From Schaedlerella sp. (GTDB lineage: Bacteria; Bacillota; Clostridia; Lachnospirales; Lachnospiraceae), in the NCBI GenBank assembly GCA_020024595.1, contig JAHHTO010000018.1, forward strand, positions 1 through 24,619: a stretch of DNA of 24,619 nt, read 5' to 3'. Numbering within the stretch: position 1 is the stretch's first letter; every line of letters begins with the position of its first letter. The notes below the pieces were generated by a model, which saw nothing but the letters and a program-made list of their open reading frames with translations, did no database searches and had not been told where the DNA came from. The position numbers and the translations under genes are program-made. Below, in pieces: positions 16,901 through 24,309 of the stretch.

Positions 16901-17390
16901 TTTTAAACTCTGGATTTGTTCCCCCCATTTTGGGCGGATCCACTCCCAATGTCCAATGTATTGTCCTTTTTACATTCCCTTCATCTTCATTTATATATGT
17001 AGTTATCTTATTACCATTCGCCGATACTTCTTCGTTCCAGCTGTCACCGACAGTACCATATTCTGCTGCATCCTCTACCAACTCCTCACTCTCTGGCAAA
17101 GTCGAATTATCTACACGATTCTCCCCCTCATCCATTGTTGTAGTTGTTTCTTCTCTTGTTCCTAGGCATTTTGTTAAATCTGCGCTCTCTGTCTTGCACA
17201 CCGGACAATCTTGGTTCACCACTTCTTCGGTGCAAGGAGTTTCACAAATACATTCCACCTTCTCCTCATCATCAACGACCACCGGATCTGGCTCTGCTTC
17301 TACTGTTTCTGTCGCATATGCCACTAATGTAAACTGAGATTGTAAACATAGTACCATCGATACAAACACAGCTAATAATCGCTTTTTCAT
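13923..17390 (-). CDS. Membrane-anchored IdeS/Mac-like cysteine endopeptidase with Ig-like repeats
   Basis: Secreted surface protein of 1155 residues. A signal peptide ends at AYA (24-26). A cluster of six cysteines follows (47-75), with CICETPC and CPVC. Residues about 140-440 match the streptococcal IdeS/Mac (peptidase C66) fold: GRGWYDANKAMNGDQNLCF holds oxyanion K191 and nucleophile C200, SHVVTLWG holds H361, and YTDSDD holds D383 and D385, in IdeS order and spacing. Then come an FN3-like module (about 446-527), a He_PIG-like module (530-613) and further Ig/MBG-like modules to about 1000. A Ser/Gly spacer coded by 18-bp repeats follows. The end has a hydrophobic helix and HRIKR tail (1126-1155) but no LPXTG. 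IdeS cleaves IgG; the substrate here is inferred only. GGAGAAAG precedes the ATG. It is monocistronic, divergent from pduL. Confidence 0.88.
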   Translation of the reverse strand: MKKRLLAVFVSMVLCLQSQFTLVAYATETVEAEPDPVVVDDEEKVECICETPCTEEVVNQDCPVCKTESADLTKCLGTREETTTTMDEGENRVDNSTLPESEELVEDAAEYGTVGDSWNEEVSANGNKITTYINEDEGNVKRTIHWTLGVDPPKMGGTNPEFKKLITNQGGTHIEYIAPYVSGRGWYDANKAMNGDQNLCFVAATANSLQWWVDRNEGNIRQYLDRNQNYSPERRKAVEEILNTKDIDQHNSPIYKKYFNIFKDRQKGYWPDLLIAHFINGYPIDHDDEGTIDPDFTDGDNLLLKGPDRNGGYFFDIFKKNTLSYRYQTISNYGELKNLLKKIDNGELLMLTFAMSHANSHVVTLWGVEYNEAGNPVAVYYTDSDDIDSVENGMRRYKLYEKGGVPYITTNTTNQSGSLVQSINTLVMGDSKTWNDGINELAKGDQQPPTGLTLDSATEDSITLQEVAVSDKGTKAEYSSDNGLNWRDTPKFDGLKPGTKYTFYARYKGNENYKPSDKSPSLIAYTLPSITTDRLPNGKVGVRYEQTLVANVEAGTTVTWSAQSKLPDGLTLDGNGTISGIPTTPSDAAISFKVKATANGVSQMKEVHIMIEKGASSLGNLTVENGTTETSQFVYGDTIIIEGKISVSKRRGLTKAVTSLKKNQIALFMGDTQLTQPVDVGQDGTFRIAYNTTDDRITASSSEQTLTLKYGGSDTLDAGIAHVHIRLSPKSIRGADVTLTGIDDLVYDGNEKVPVIEVKLENKVLNASTDYVVNYFNSYGGEGNHTNAGEVTVTIVGKGNYGDSVIGNFTINKASAPDIQWPTASAIEYGQSLADSKLTGGSTEFGSFVWADTSIMPQSGTGYYMVSFIPSEDTQNNYDEISVKEQNVEINVERANPVLALKPSVEKIYGGGEVTLTLTGLPEGARAEITCSDTAIALSSSGENTWKVILPDSIKTYTFRAIYHGDANYNGTKTECKIEVAPKSNDDGSSSGGSSSSGGSSSSGGSSSSGGDSSSGGDSSSGGDSSSGGGSSSGSGLSSNGDSLNGGGLSSAKHDKNEYTSKIKKPGTKVQTPTTVAQKGKNSAIAVDKPKDSVEKAKSDTRQESGVKNSGETMENAVSKEQEKKNNLGLLVFPILFMLAAVGGGIWFMIHRIKR
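14233..14430 (-). repeat. 18-bp tandem repeats coding a Ser/Gly spacer
   Basis: Eight near-perfect units of 18 bases run from 14287 to 14430 (plus-strand form CCACCRCTTGATGAAYYA), preceded by three degenerate units from 14233. Read on the coding strand they give SSSGG plus S, D or G per unit. Two variants (CACC-G and CACC-A) occur in blocks, which suggests duplication by slippage. The stretch is a flexible stalk between the Ig-like modules and the membrane anchor. Confidence 0.93.
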
Positions 17391-17695
17391 TTTTCTTTCT
17401 CCTATGCTTCACTATAAAATCAAAAAAGAAGGATTCTATCAAACTTGATCATTTCTTATCCTTTATATAAATTAATATACTTATAAAATAGATTAACATT
17501 ATATATTTTCCATGTCAACATTTGGAAATATCTTAATTTTTCCGCAGGATTACAACTCGACCCTGCACAAAAGAAAATCGTTCTATTGAAAAATAGAGTG
17601 CATTTTGTTAAAATCATATAGCATCAATATTGCTGCTGTTAATATAAGATTAAGCAGTACTATCTACATCATTCGAAACATTGGAGGTGAATTTT
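17391..17695. promoter_or_regulatory. Divergent promoter region between protease gene and pduL
   Basis: 305 bases, AT-rich. On the plus strand TTGAAA (17586-17591), a 17-base spacer and TAAAAT (17609-17614) form a good sigma-A promoter for pduL. On the minus strand a perfect TTGACA (17513-17518) faces the protease gene, but the -10 at 17 bases (TAATCT) is weak, so that promoter is tentative; the leader would be about 100 bases. No RNA gene or further ORF is seen. Confidence 0.55.
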
Positions 17696-18343
17696 ATGAG
17701 TTTAACAATACCAATCGAGACTTCTGCAAGACATATCCACCTCTCACAGAAAGATTTTGAAACTTTGTTTGGTTTAGATTCTGAAATGCATTATACAAAA
17801 GAACTGAGTCAGCCCGGACAATACGCCTGCAAAGAGCGGCTGACAATTGTCGGACCAAAAAACCATTTAGAAAATGTCATTGTACTGGGGCCTTTCCGTT
17901 CGGCAACACAGATTGAGATATCTGTAACCGATGCCCGCAAACTAGGTATTCCAAGTGTCATCCGCCAGTCCGGCGACATCGAAAATACGCCGGGCTGTAT
18001 TTTAATCGGACCAAATGGACAAATTGAACTGGAAAAAGGTGTGATTGTTGCTAAGCGCCACATCCATATGACACCTCTGGATGCAGTTCGTGCACACGTC
18101 AAAGATAATGATATTGTGTTCGTTATCACTACAAGTTATGAACGTTCTCTGATTTTTTCAGATGTAGTAGTACGCGTCAGCCCTTCATTCAGGCTGGCAA
18201 TGCATGTGGACACAGACGAAGCCAATGCTTTCGCCAATGATGAAAACCCCAGTGGGGTTATATTAAAACTTTTTGACGGACATACTTACAATCTGCAATC
18301 ATGGGCAGAAGAACTACAACTTGGAATCAACCGCTCCCTCTGA
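17696..18343 (+). CDS. pduL: PduL-type phosphate acyltransferase
   Basis: Zinc-dependent phosphotransacylase (PduL) that moves an acyl group between coenzyme A and phosphate, 215 residues. Two related beta-barrel halves are visible, each with a histidine motif: ARHIHLS (11-17, H13 and H15) and AKRHIHMTP (119-127, H122 and H124); AMHVDTDEANA supplies another histidine ligand (H170). A TTG could start translation five codons earlier, but it lies inside the GGAGG site, so ATG at 17696 is used. There is no N-terminal microcompartment targeting helix and no shell genes nearby, so it probably acts in the cytosol on acetyl- or propionyl-CoA. It is followed after 62 bases by a carrier gene on the same transcript. 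Confidence 0.92.
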   Translation: MSLTIPIETSARHIHLSQKDFETLFGLDSEMHYTKELSQPGQYACKERLTIVGPKNHLENVIVLGPFRSATQIEISVTDARKLGIPSVIRQSGDIENTPGCILIGPNGQIELEKGVIVAKRHIHMTPLDAVRAHVKDNDIVFVITTSYERSLIFSDVVVRVSPSFRLAMHVDTDEANAFANDENPSGVILKLFDGHTYNLQSWAEELQLGINRSL

Positions 18344-18405
18344 TCGGAGACTTGTAAAATCAAAAAACTTAAAAGGAAAATATACAAAGGAATTGATAAG
18401 AGAAT

Positions 18406-19323
18406 ATGTTTATTTTAATTTTTAATCAACTTATAAAGATGCTTTTCATCCTCATTCTTGCATTTATATGCTATCGCATCAAATTATTGAACCAAGAAGG
18501 AAATCGTAATCTATCCAATCTGCTGTTAATGATTGTCAATCCTTGTCTGATTATCACAACATATCAGACAGACTACGATGCCAAACTGGTTCGTGGACTT
18601 CTGTTGGCATTTGTAGCGGCTCTGGCGGCTCATCTTATTGGTATTCTAATCGCCCGTATCTCAATTCGCCAAAATGGAAATGCCGATTATGCAATTGATC
18701 GTTTCAGTTCTGTATATGCCAACTGTGGGTTTATGGGCATCCCACTTATCTACAGCGTACTCGGAAGTGAAGGTGTCTTTTATCTAACTGCATACCTGAC
18801 TGTATTCAATATCCTCTCATGGACACACGGACTTGCACTTCTGGAAGGACAATTTTCTCTCGCACGTTTAAAAGAGGGGTTAACATCTCCGATGGTTATT
18901 GGAACTGCTGTCGGCGTTCTACTCTTTTTCCTTCAAATCCGACTTCCCGAAGTACTTTTGGATTCCATGAATTATGTTTCAAATATGAATACACCACTTG
19001 CTATGATCATTGCCGGACTGTCTGTTGCACAAGCTGATTTCAAAAAAATATTCAGTAATTTTCAGATTTATTGGGTCAGTATCTTAAAACTGATCCTCTT
19101 CCCATTGGCGGTTCTCCTCTTTCTTGTCGGATTCAAAATTGAATATACTGTTGCATATACCATTTTGATTGCATCTGCGTGCCCTACTGCCACCACCTTG
19201 ACAATGATGGCAATCCGTTTCCAAAAAAATTACAAATATGCTTCAGAAATTTTTGCTTTTTCCACCGTACTCTCTCTTGTCACAATCCCGTTTGTGACCT
19301 TTATTGCAGGATTCTTCCTATAA
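18406..19323 (+). CDS. AEC-family (auxin efflux carrier-like) transporter
   Basis: Integral membrane carrier of 305 residues with about ten hydrophobic helices spread from residue 5 to the C terminus. It has the AEC pattern of two five-helix halves: LLLMIVNPCLIITTYQ in helix 2 and NCGFMGIPLIYSVLGSEGVFY in the first half, then MNTPLAMIIAGLSVAQ and ASACPTATTLTMMAIRF in the second. AEC members in bacteria move small organic acids such as malate or malonate. No substrate can be deduced. It starts at ATG 18406 after AAGGAATTGATAAGAG and is probably co-transcribed with pduL, which would fit export or uptake of a carboxylate, but this link is inference. It converges on the next gene with 42 bases between the stops. 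Confidence 0.9.
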   Translation: MFILIFNQLIKMLFILILAFICYRIKLLNQEGNRNLSNLLLMIVNPCLIITTYQTDYDAKLVRGLLLAFVAALAAHLIGILIARISIRQNGNADYAIDRFSSVYANCGFMGIPLIYSVLGSEGVFYLTAYLTVFNILSWTHGLALLEGQFSLARLKEGLTSPMVIGTAVGVLLFFLQIRLPEVLLDSMNYVSNMNTPLAMIIAGLSVAQADFKKIFSNFQIYWVSILKLILFPLAVLLFLVGFKIEYTVAYTILIASACPTATTLTMMAIRFQKNYKYASEIFAFSTVLSLVTIPFVTFIAGFFL

Positions 19324-19365
19324 TCCGGAAGAACCTGCCCCCTTCAGCTGTTCTTGGCATTCTAA

Positions 19366-19995
19366 CTATGATTCACTCCACTTCCGGTAAACCCCTTCCA
19401 GAGCATCTACCACTCCATCCAGGCCTAGAAGACTTGCATTAAACAACATCTGATGGGCTTCAATGCTTCCCCAGTCACGCTCTGTATGTTCTTCGTAATA
19501 TGCCTTCCTTGTTCGATCAACCTTTTTTATTTTATCCCATGCCTGCTTTTCGTTCATATCGTACAACTTCATGATTCTTCGAATACGATCATCTTTATAG
19601 GCATAGATAAACGCATTAATACAATTGGAATAATCTCCCAGAATATAGTCCGCACATCTTCCCACAATAATACAGGAACTCCGCTCTGCCAATTTTTGAA
19701 TGATCTGAGTCTGCATTGCAAATACCTGATCACTCAATGGCTCTTCAAATTCATTTCCGTCCATAAACATGATATACTCCCCTGAGCCAAGAATTGCAGA
19801 TGACATATAGTGTTCCAAAATCGACTCATCTACCTTTTCTGCCATTTCCGGAGTAATGTTCAATTCCTTCGCCGCCATCCGAATCAGATTGTGATCGTAA
19901 AGCGGAATATCCAGCCGTTTTGATAACCGGTTCCCAATTTCATGTCCACCACTTCCAAATTGTCTGCCAATCGTAATGATAATATTTTCTGTCAT
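19366..19995 (-). CDS. Cytidylate kinase-like family protein
   Basis: 209-residue P-loop protein of the cytidylate-kinase-like group. The phosphate-binding loop is GRQFGSGGHEIGNRL (10-24), followed by LDIPLYDHNLI, and there is an IIVGRCADYIL segment near the centre and a basic lid-like region DRTRKAYYEEHTERDW. It differs from true Cmk, which has a GTASGKGT-type loop and about 220 residues with an NMP-binding insert. Members of this group are common in Firmicutes and often have no known substrate. AAAGGAG lies eight bases before the ATG. A weak -10 (TATACT) is about 105 bases upstream. It stands alone between convergent and upstream genes. Confidence 0.85.
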   Translation of the reverse strand: MTENIIITIGRQFGSGGHEIGNRLSKRLDIPLYDHNLIRMAAKELNITPEMAEKVDESILEHYMSSAILGSGEYIMFMDGNEFEEPLSDQVFAMQTQIIQKLAERSSCIIVGRCADYILGDYSNCINAFIYAYKDDRIRRIMKLYDMNEKQAWDKIKKVDRTRKAYYEEHTERDWGSIEAHQMLFNASLLGLDGVVDALEGVYRKWSES

Positions 19996-20098
19996 CTACG
20001 CCACTCCTTTCGTACCCACTATCATATATGGATATTATATTCTGACCATTGGGCTGTATATTTAAAAATCTCACCGCCCTATTCTGTCTTATGAGTAC

Positions 20099-20104
20099 AG
20101 TATA
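20099..20104 (-). promoter_or_regulatory. Candidate -10 box for the cytidylate kinase-like gene
   Basis: TATACT on the minus strand, in the spacer after the CPBP stop. The -35 region is T-rich without a good match. The leader would be about 100 bases. Confidence 0.3.
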
Positions 20105-20156
20105 CCTTATTTCCCAGAAAACAAAAACATTTTTTCTGTATTTTCAATATTTTTTA

Positions 20157-21044
20157 TCAATCTACATGAATTTCCGGTTTTTCATCTATTTTCTGAATTT
20201 TTACAAAGGCTACTGCTCCTACAAAAGCGCAGCCAATGATACAAATAGCCATTCTCATAACCGAAGAACACAGCCACACAAGTATCCCAGCCTTCGTTGC
20301 CACAATTGATACCACATTCACAAGAATATGCAACAGCACAGGTGCCTTCAAAGACCCAAACTTCTCGTATACATAAGCAAGAAAAATTCCTAATATCAAC
20401 GTATACATAAGTTGCGTAACAGTACCATGTACAAAAGCGAAAAAGCAAGCTACAGAAAATGCCGCTCCCCAGAAACTCATCTGTTCTCTGCATCGTCGAA
20501 ACAATACTCCCCGGAACATCACTTCCTCGGCAATTGGCACGACAATCCCCTGACATAAAAGAAGTACTGCGATTCCTTCCGAATAAATCGCTGCAGATGC
20601 CCTAATATAGGAGGTATCTTTCATTGCCAATCCACTCATTGCCAACAGTACATTCCCTCCCAAAGAAAATACAATTCCAAGTATCAGAACCCAAGCATAT
20701 TGCACCCCCGGAGCTTTTTTATTCACAAGAAGCTGACCGTCTTTTTCCATCTTACGATCTCTGGAAAACAAAAAGGTAGCCACCGGAATGGTACACAATG
20801 CAATAAATGCTGAAATCTGACTTTGGTATTGCAACATAATCTTTGTCAACATAACCGAAAGCTGCGTAACCAGTTCCATATATGTTTCTGAATTCAGAGA
20901 CTGCATAACCCCAAAAATTTCCTGCATATGTGTAATCATAATTATCGTCTGTACAAGGATCTGTGCCAAAAACTGAATTCCCCAGTAGATTAGTATCGGA
21001 CCCAAAATTCTCCAAAATTGTTTTGACTGTGGTGTTCTATTCAT
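20157..21044 (-). CDS. CPBP-family intramembrane glutamic protease
   Basis: Polytopic membrane protein of 295 residues of the CPBP (Abi/CAAX protease-like) family. The family motifs are all present: EEVMFRG with E173, E174 and R178, FAFVHG with H206, and HILVN with H239 and N242. Hydrophobic helices span about 12-40, 78-95, 116-140, 155-172, 190-207, 212-228 and 236-285. These proteins cleave within the membrane; in bacteria some protect against bacteriocins or process peptides, but the substrate here is unknown. The start ATG overlaps the stop of the alanyl-tRNA editing gene by eight bases (ATGAATAG), so it is translationally coupled. The catalytic set looks intact. Confidence 0.92.
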   Translation of the reverse strand: MNRTPQSKQFWRILGPILIYWGIQFLAQILVQTIIMITHMQEIFGVMQSLNSETYMELVTQLSVMLTKIMLQYQSQISAFIALCTIPVATFLFSRDRKMEKDGQLLVNKKAPGVQYAWVLILGIVFSLGGNVLLAMSGLAMKDTSYIRASAAIYSEGIAVLLLCQGIVVPIAEEVMFRGVLFRRCREQMSFWGAAFSVACFFAFVHGTVTQLMYTLILGIFLAYVYEKFGSLKAPVLLHILVNVVSIVATKAGILVWLCSSVMRMAICIIGCAFVGAVAFVKIQKIDEKPEIHVD

Positions 21045-22215
21045 GTTTTAATATCCTCGCTTTCGCATTTTTTTCAATCCACACCCTCAGTTCTTCTTCT
21101 GTTCCCTGCAAAGAACCTTGTACCATCTCCGGCTTTCCACCGCCTCTTCCTTCAAATTCTGCGTTCATCTCACGAACCATCTCGCATAGATTAACACTTC
21201 CACTTCCAATGACATATCGAAACTTCCCGTCATTAGCTCCAAAAAACACGGCACATACCTGATGCCCTGCTTTTAGTACCAGATTCATCAAAAAGCGAGA
21301 CATTTCCCCCTCCATTTCTGGCTCAAACAGACAGACAACTTCTTCCTCTGTATTCACTTCTTTGACTTTGTAATTCAAAATCTCTTTCTGCAGGCTCACC
21401 ATACGTTGTTTCAATTCCACGCATTCCTCCTGCAATCGCCACACCCCCTCTGCAGTCTCATCTTCCTTTACACACAATGCTGATGAAATCTGTCTCGTCG
21501 CCTGCAGCTTGCGGTTATAATCTGCAAGTGCGCGAAATCCGCACAACATTGTTACACGTACTCCTCCTTTGTATCTCTGTACATTTGTCAGCTTAATCTG
21601 ACCGATTTCTCCAGTCTTGTTCACATGAGGCGCACAGCAAGCACAAACATCATATCCAGGAATCGTCACAATCCGAACTTGCCCTTCAATTTCTATTTTG
21701 CTTCGATATTTCAAGGTTTCCAGTTCTTCTTTTGATGGATAAGTTACTATCACGTCCAGATTCTGAACAAGTACCTCATTTGCCTTCTGTTCAATCTCAA
21801 GCAACTCTTTTTTCGTAATTTCACCATCAAAATCCATCGTGCAATCTGCTGTCCCCAAATGAAACCCAACATTATTGTAACCAAACCTGGCGTGAACCAA
21901 CCCGGACACAATATGCTCCCCTGTATGCTGCTGCATCTTCATAAACCGTTCCTGCCAGTCAATGATTCCAGTTACCGTACTTCCCGGCTCCAACGCACGC
22001 TCTGTCATATGACAGATGATACCATCTTTCTCCTGCACATCCAGAACCCGGACATCATCCAATACACCAGTATCTGCATACTGTCCGCCACCTTCCGGAA
22101 AAAATACCGTTTTATCCAACACTACACTGTAATATTCGCCATCTGGATGACATTCCAACACCACAGCCGTAAATGTCTTTCTGTGGCTGTCTTCATAAAA
22201 TAGTTTTTTCGTCAT
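21037..22215 (-). CDS. Alanyl-tRNA editing protein (AlaX, long type with DHHA1)
   Basis: Free-standing editing enzyme that hydrolyses mischarged Ser-tRNA-Ala (or Gly-tRNA-Ala), 392 residues. It resembles the editing half of AlaRS. The N-terminal part has FPEGGGQYADTG (39-50); zinc ligands are HTGEH (H97, H101) and CCAPH (C193, H197). A coiled segment at about 235-290 leads to a C-terminal DHHA1 domain with GRGGGKPEMVQG. This architecture is the long AlaX form. The ATG at 22215 has AAAGGAT about 13 bases upstream, somewhat far. It lies downstream of argS after a hairpin and upstream of the CPBP gene, which it overlaps. The role is quality control of translation, in line with the neighbouring argS. 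Confidence 0.92.
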   Translation of the reverse strand: MTKKLFYEDSHRKTFTAVVLECHPDGEYYSVVLDKTVFFPEGGGQYADTGVLDDVRVLDVQEKDGIICHMTERALEPGSTVTGIIDWQERFMKMQQHTGEHIVSGLVHARFGYNNVGFHLGTADCTMDFDGEITKKELLEIEQKANEVLVQNLDVIVTYPSKEELETLKYRSKIEIEGQVRIVTIPGYDVCACCAPHVNKTGEIGQIKLTNVQRYKGGVRVTMLCGFRALADYNRKLQATRQISSALCVKEDETAEGVWRLQEECVELKQRMVSLQKEILNYKVKEVNTEEEVVCLFEPEMEGEMSRFLMNLVLKAGHQVCAVFFGANDGKFRYVIGSGSVNLCEMVREMNAEFEGRGGGKPEMVQGSLQGTEEELRVWIEKNAKARILKHE

Positions 22216-22242
22216 TCTTTTTATTGATATCCTTTCAAGTAC

Positions 22243-22280
22243 AAAACGGCCGAAACTTCTCTTTCTTTAAGTTTCAGCCG
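22243..22280 (-). terminator. Terminator or attenuator after argS
   Basis: CGGCCGAAACTT (22247-22258) pairs with AAGTTTCAGCCG (22269-22280) with one mismatch. On the minus strand the stem is followed by TTTTGTACTT, a short U-tract. It lies about 60 bases after the argS stop and just before the alaX start, so partial readthrough into alaX is likely because no room remains for another promoter. Confidence 0.6.
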
Positions 22281-22337
22281 CATAATCTTTCTGTTGCCCT
22301 TTAAAGTTCCAGGCATAACGCTGTCTCAATCACTGTC

Positions 22338-24104
22338 TTACATTCTTTCCGGAGCTTCAAATCCCAATAAATCAATACAAGTTTCCAATACTTCTTTTGT
22401 CAGTTGCAAAAGCGCAATATACCCTTCTCTTTTTTCTTCATTTTCCTCAGAAAGAATCTTCGTTTCATGGTAAAACTTATTGAACGCATTTGCTGTATCA
22501 TAAATATACGCACATATTTTATGCGGTGCAGTCTCTTCATAAACAGCTTCTAGCATCTCATTAAATTTTGCAGTTTCCAGCATCAATGCTTTCTCAAACT
22601 CACCGCCTGCTTCCCGAATCTGGAGATTTTCAAGGGAATATCCTGTTTCTTTATACTTATTCAAAATTGATTTAATACGAACGATCGTATATAAAATGTA
22701 CGGTCCTGTATTTCCCTCGAATGAAGTAAACCGATCCACATCGAACACATAATCCTTCGATGCCTGATTAGACAAATCTCCGTATTTAATTGCTGCAAGC
22801 CCGACAGTCTCTGCCGTCTCCTTTGCCTCCTCTTCTGTTACAGTACGATTGTCCATAATCTTCTTCATCATCTCATCGTCAATCTCACGAATCAGATTTT
22901 CCAGACGCATAACACCGCCTTCTCTTGTCTTAAACGGTCTTCCATCCTTGCCATTCATCGTACCGAACCCAAGGAACTTCAATTCTGTTTCTGGACGCAC
23001 AATGCCCGTCTTCTTTGCACAACGGAATACCTGTACAAAATGCAGTTCCTGACGCTTATCTACCACATAAATAACCTCATCCGGCTGATACAGTTGTTCT
23101 CTCTCCACCAAAGTTGCAAGATCTGTCGTATCATACAGTGCTGCACCGTCAGACTTCAAAATCATACATGGTGGGATTTCCTTTTTGTCATCTTCTTCCT
23201 GCACATCTACAACCAATGCCCCCTGATCGTAATGTGCATACCCTTTATCTTTTAACATTTTCACCATATCTGGAATATATTTTTGGGCATCTGCTTCCCC
23301 TTTCCAGAGATCAAATTCTACATTCAAATTTTTGTAATTCTTCTTCAAATCTTCTACCGAGACATGCATGATATGCTTCCATATCGCACGATATCCTCGA
23401 TGTCCATTCTGTAGCATGAATGTTGCCTGCAATGCCTGTTCCCGATATTCTTCATGTTCTTTTGCATAAGCACTGGCTGTCGGGTAGATTTCTTCCAGTT
23501 CTCCTATCGTAAACGGAGCTTCTTCCGGGTACTTACCATCAAAAGATTCATCAAAATATGGAAGTTCTGGCTGTCTTTTCTTCAATTCCGTAATAATCAA
23601 TCCCATCTGGTAACCCCAGTCACCCAGATGAATATCCCCGATCACCTTATGCCCCTTAAAGCGGGCAATTCTTTTCACACTCTCCCCAATAATTGCAGAA
23701 CGCAGATGTCCGACATGCAACGGCTTTGCCACATTTGGTCCACCGTAATCTATTAGGATCATCTTCGGTTCTGACGTTTTCTCCACACCAAGATTCTCAT
23801 CTCGTGCCATCTCATTTAAATAGTCAGCTACAAATGATGGCTTTACTTTGAGATTAATAAATCCTGGATTCACCGCTTCTACCATCTCAAAATAGTCACT
23901 GCTCTGTATCTTTGCCACAACATCATTCGCTATCATAATTGGAGCTTTCCGATATGCCTTAGCAGCTGCCATCGCACCATTACACTGATACTCACACAAA
24001 TCCGGGCGGTTAGATAAGGTTACTTTCGCGTAAGAAGCATCATATTCTGCTGCCTGAAACGCCTGCTCCATCTCTCTCGTAATCAGATTTAACAATGTTT
24101 TCAC
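22338..24104 (-). CDS. argS: Arginyl-tRNA synthetase
   Basis: Class I synthetase that charges tRNA-Arg, 588 residues. The N-terminal Add1-like domain covers about 1-110. The nucleotide-binding signature is NVAKPLHVGHLRSAIIG (HVGH in place of HIGH), and the region GTMNGKDGRPFKTREGG is the ArgRS substitute for KMSK. The C-terminal DALR anticodon-binding domain includes GNTGPYILYTIVRI and NKFYHETKIL and ends at GFEAPERM. The start codon is GTG with CGGAGAG about 10 bases upstream. A good sigma-A-like promoter lies 54 bases before it and a hairpin terminator follows. No T-box leader is seen. Length and motifs are normal. Confidence 0.97.
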   Translation of the reverse strand: MKTLLNLITREMEQAFQAAEYDASYAKVTLSNRPDLCEYQCNGAMAAAKAYRKAPIMIANDVVAKIQSSDYFEMVEAVNPGFINLKVKPSFVADYLNEMARDENLGVEKTSEPKMILIDYGGPNVAKPLHVGHLRSAIIGESVKRIARFKGHKVIGDIHLGDWGYQMGLIITELKKRQPELPYFDESFDGKYPEEAPFTIGELEEIYPTASAYAKEHEEYREQALQATFMLQNGHRGYRAIWKHIMHVSVEDLKKNYKNLNVEFDLWKGEADAQKYIPDMVKMLKDKGYAHYDQGALVVDVQEEDDKKEIPPCMILKSDGAALYDTTDLATLVEREQLYQPDEVIYVVDKRQELHFVQVFRCAKKTGIVRPETELKFLGFGTMNGKDGRPFKTREGGVMRLENLIREIDDEMMKKIMDNRTVTEEEAKETAETVGLAAIKYGDLSNQASKDYVFDVDRFTSFEGNTGPYILYTIVRIKSILNKYKETGYSLENLQIREAGGEFEKALMLETAKFNEMLEAVYEETAPHKICAYIYDTANAFNKFYHETKILSEENEEKREGYIALLQLTKEVLETCIDLLGFEAPERM

Positions 24105-24157
24105 GTTTGTTCACTCTCCGTATTTCTATATTTTCATAATTTCACTTTTCCTTTGCT

Positions 24158-24186
24158 ATTTTATCATCTATAATGAATTCTAGCAA
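24158..24186 (-). promoter_or_regulatory. argS promoter
   Basis: On the minus strand TTGCTA (24181-24186), a 17-base spacer and TAAAAT (24158-24163), the -10 preceded by TGA. The leader to the GTG at 24104 would be about 48 bases, too short for a T-box. Confidence 0.65.
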
Positions 24187-24309
24187 GTGTTTCCCTTGCA
24201 CAGGCAATACTCGTCATATACCACTCGATACTTCCGGCATATCTGACAAAATACGTCTCCAAGGCACTTGCTTATATGAAAACACACGAAAGGTCAGGTA
24301 ATATTTATT

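Noticed and set aside
17681..17695. TTG start for PduL
   Set aside because: The TTG overlaps the GGAGG site that serves the ATG at 17696.
19324..19365. Terminator between the AEC carrier and the convergent kinase-like gene
   Set aside because: AAGAAC/GTTCTT can pair weakly but there is a bulge and no T-run on either strand.
24105..24157. T-box leader for argS
   Set aside because: The leader from the predicted promoter is under 60 bases and has no specifier hairpin or antiterminator sequence.
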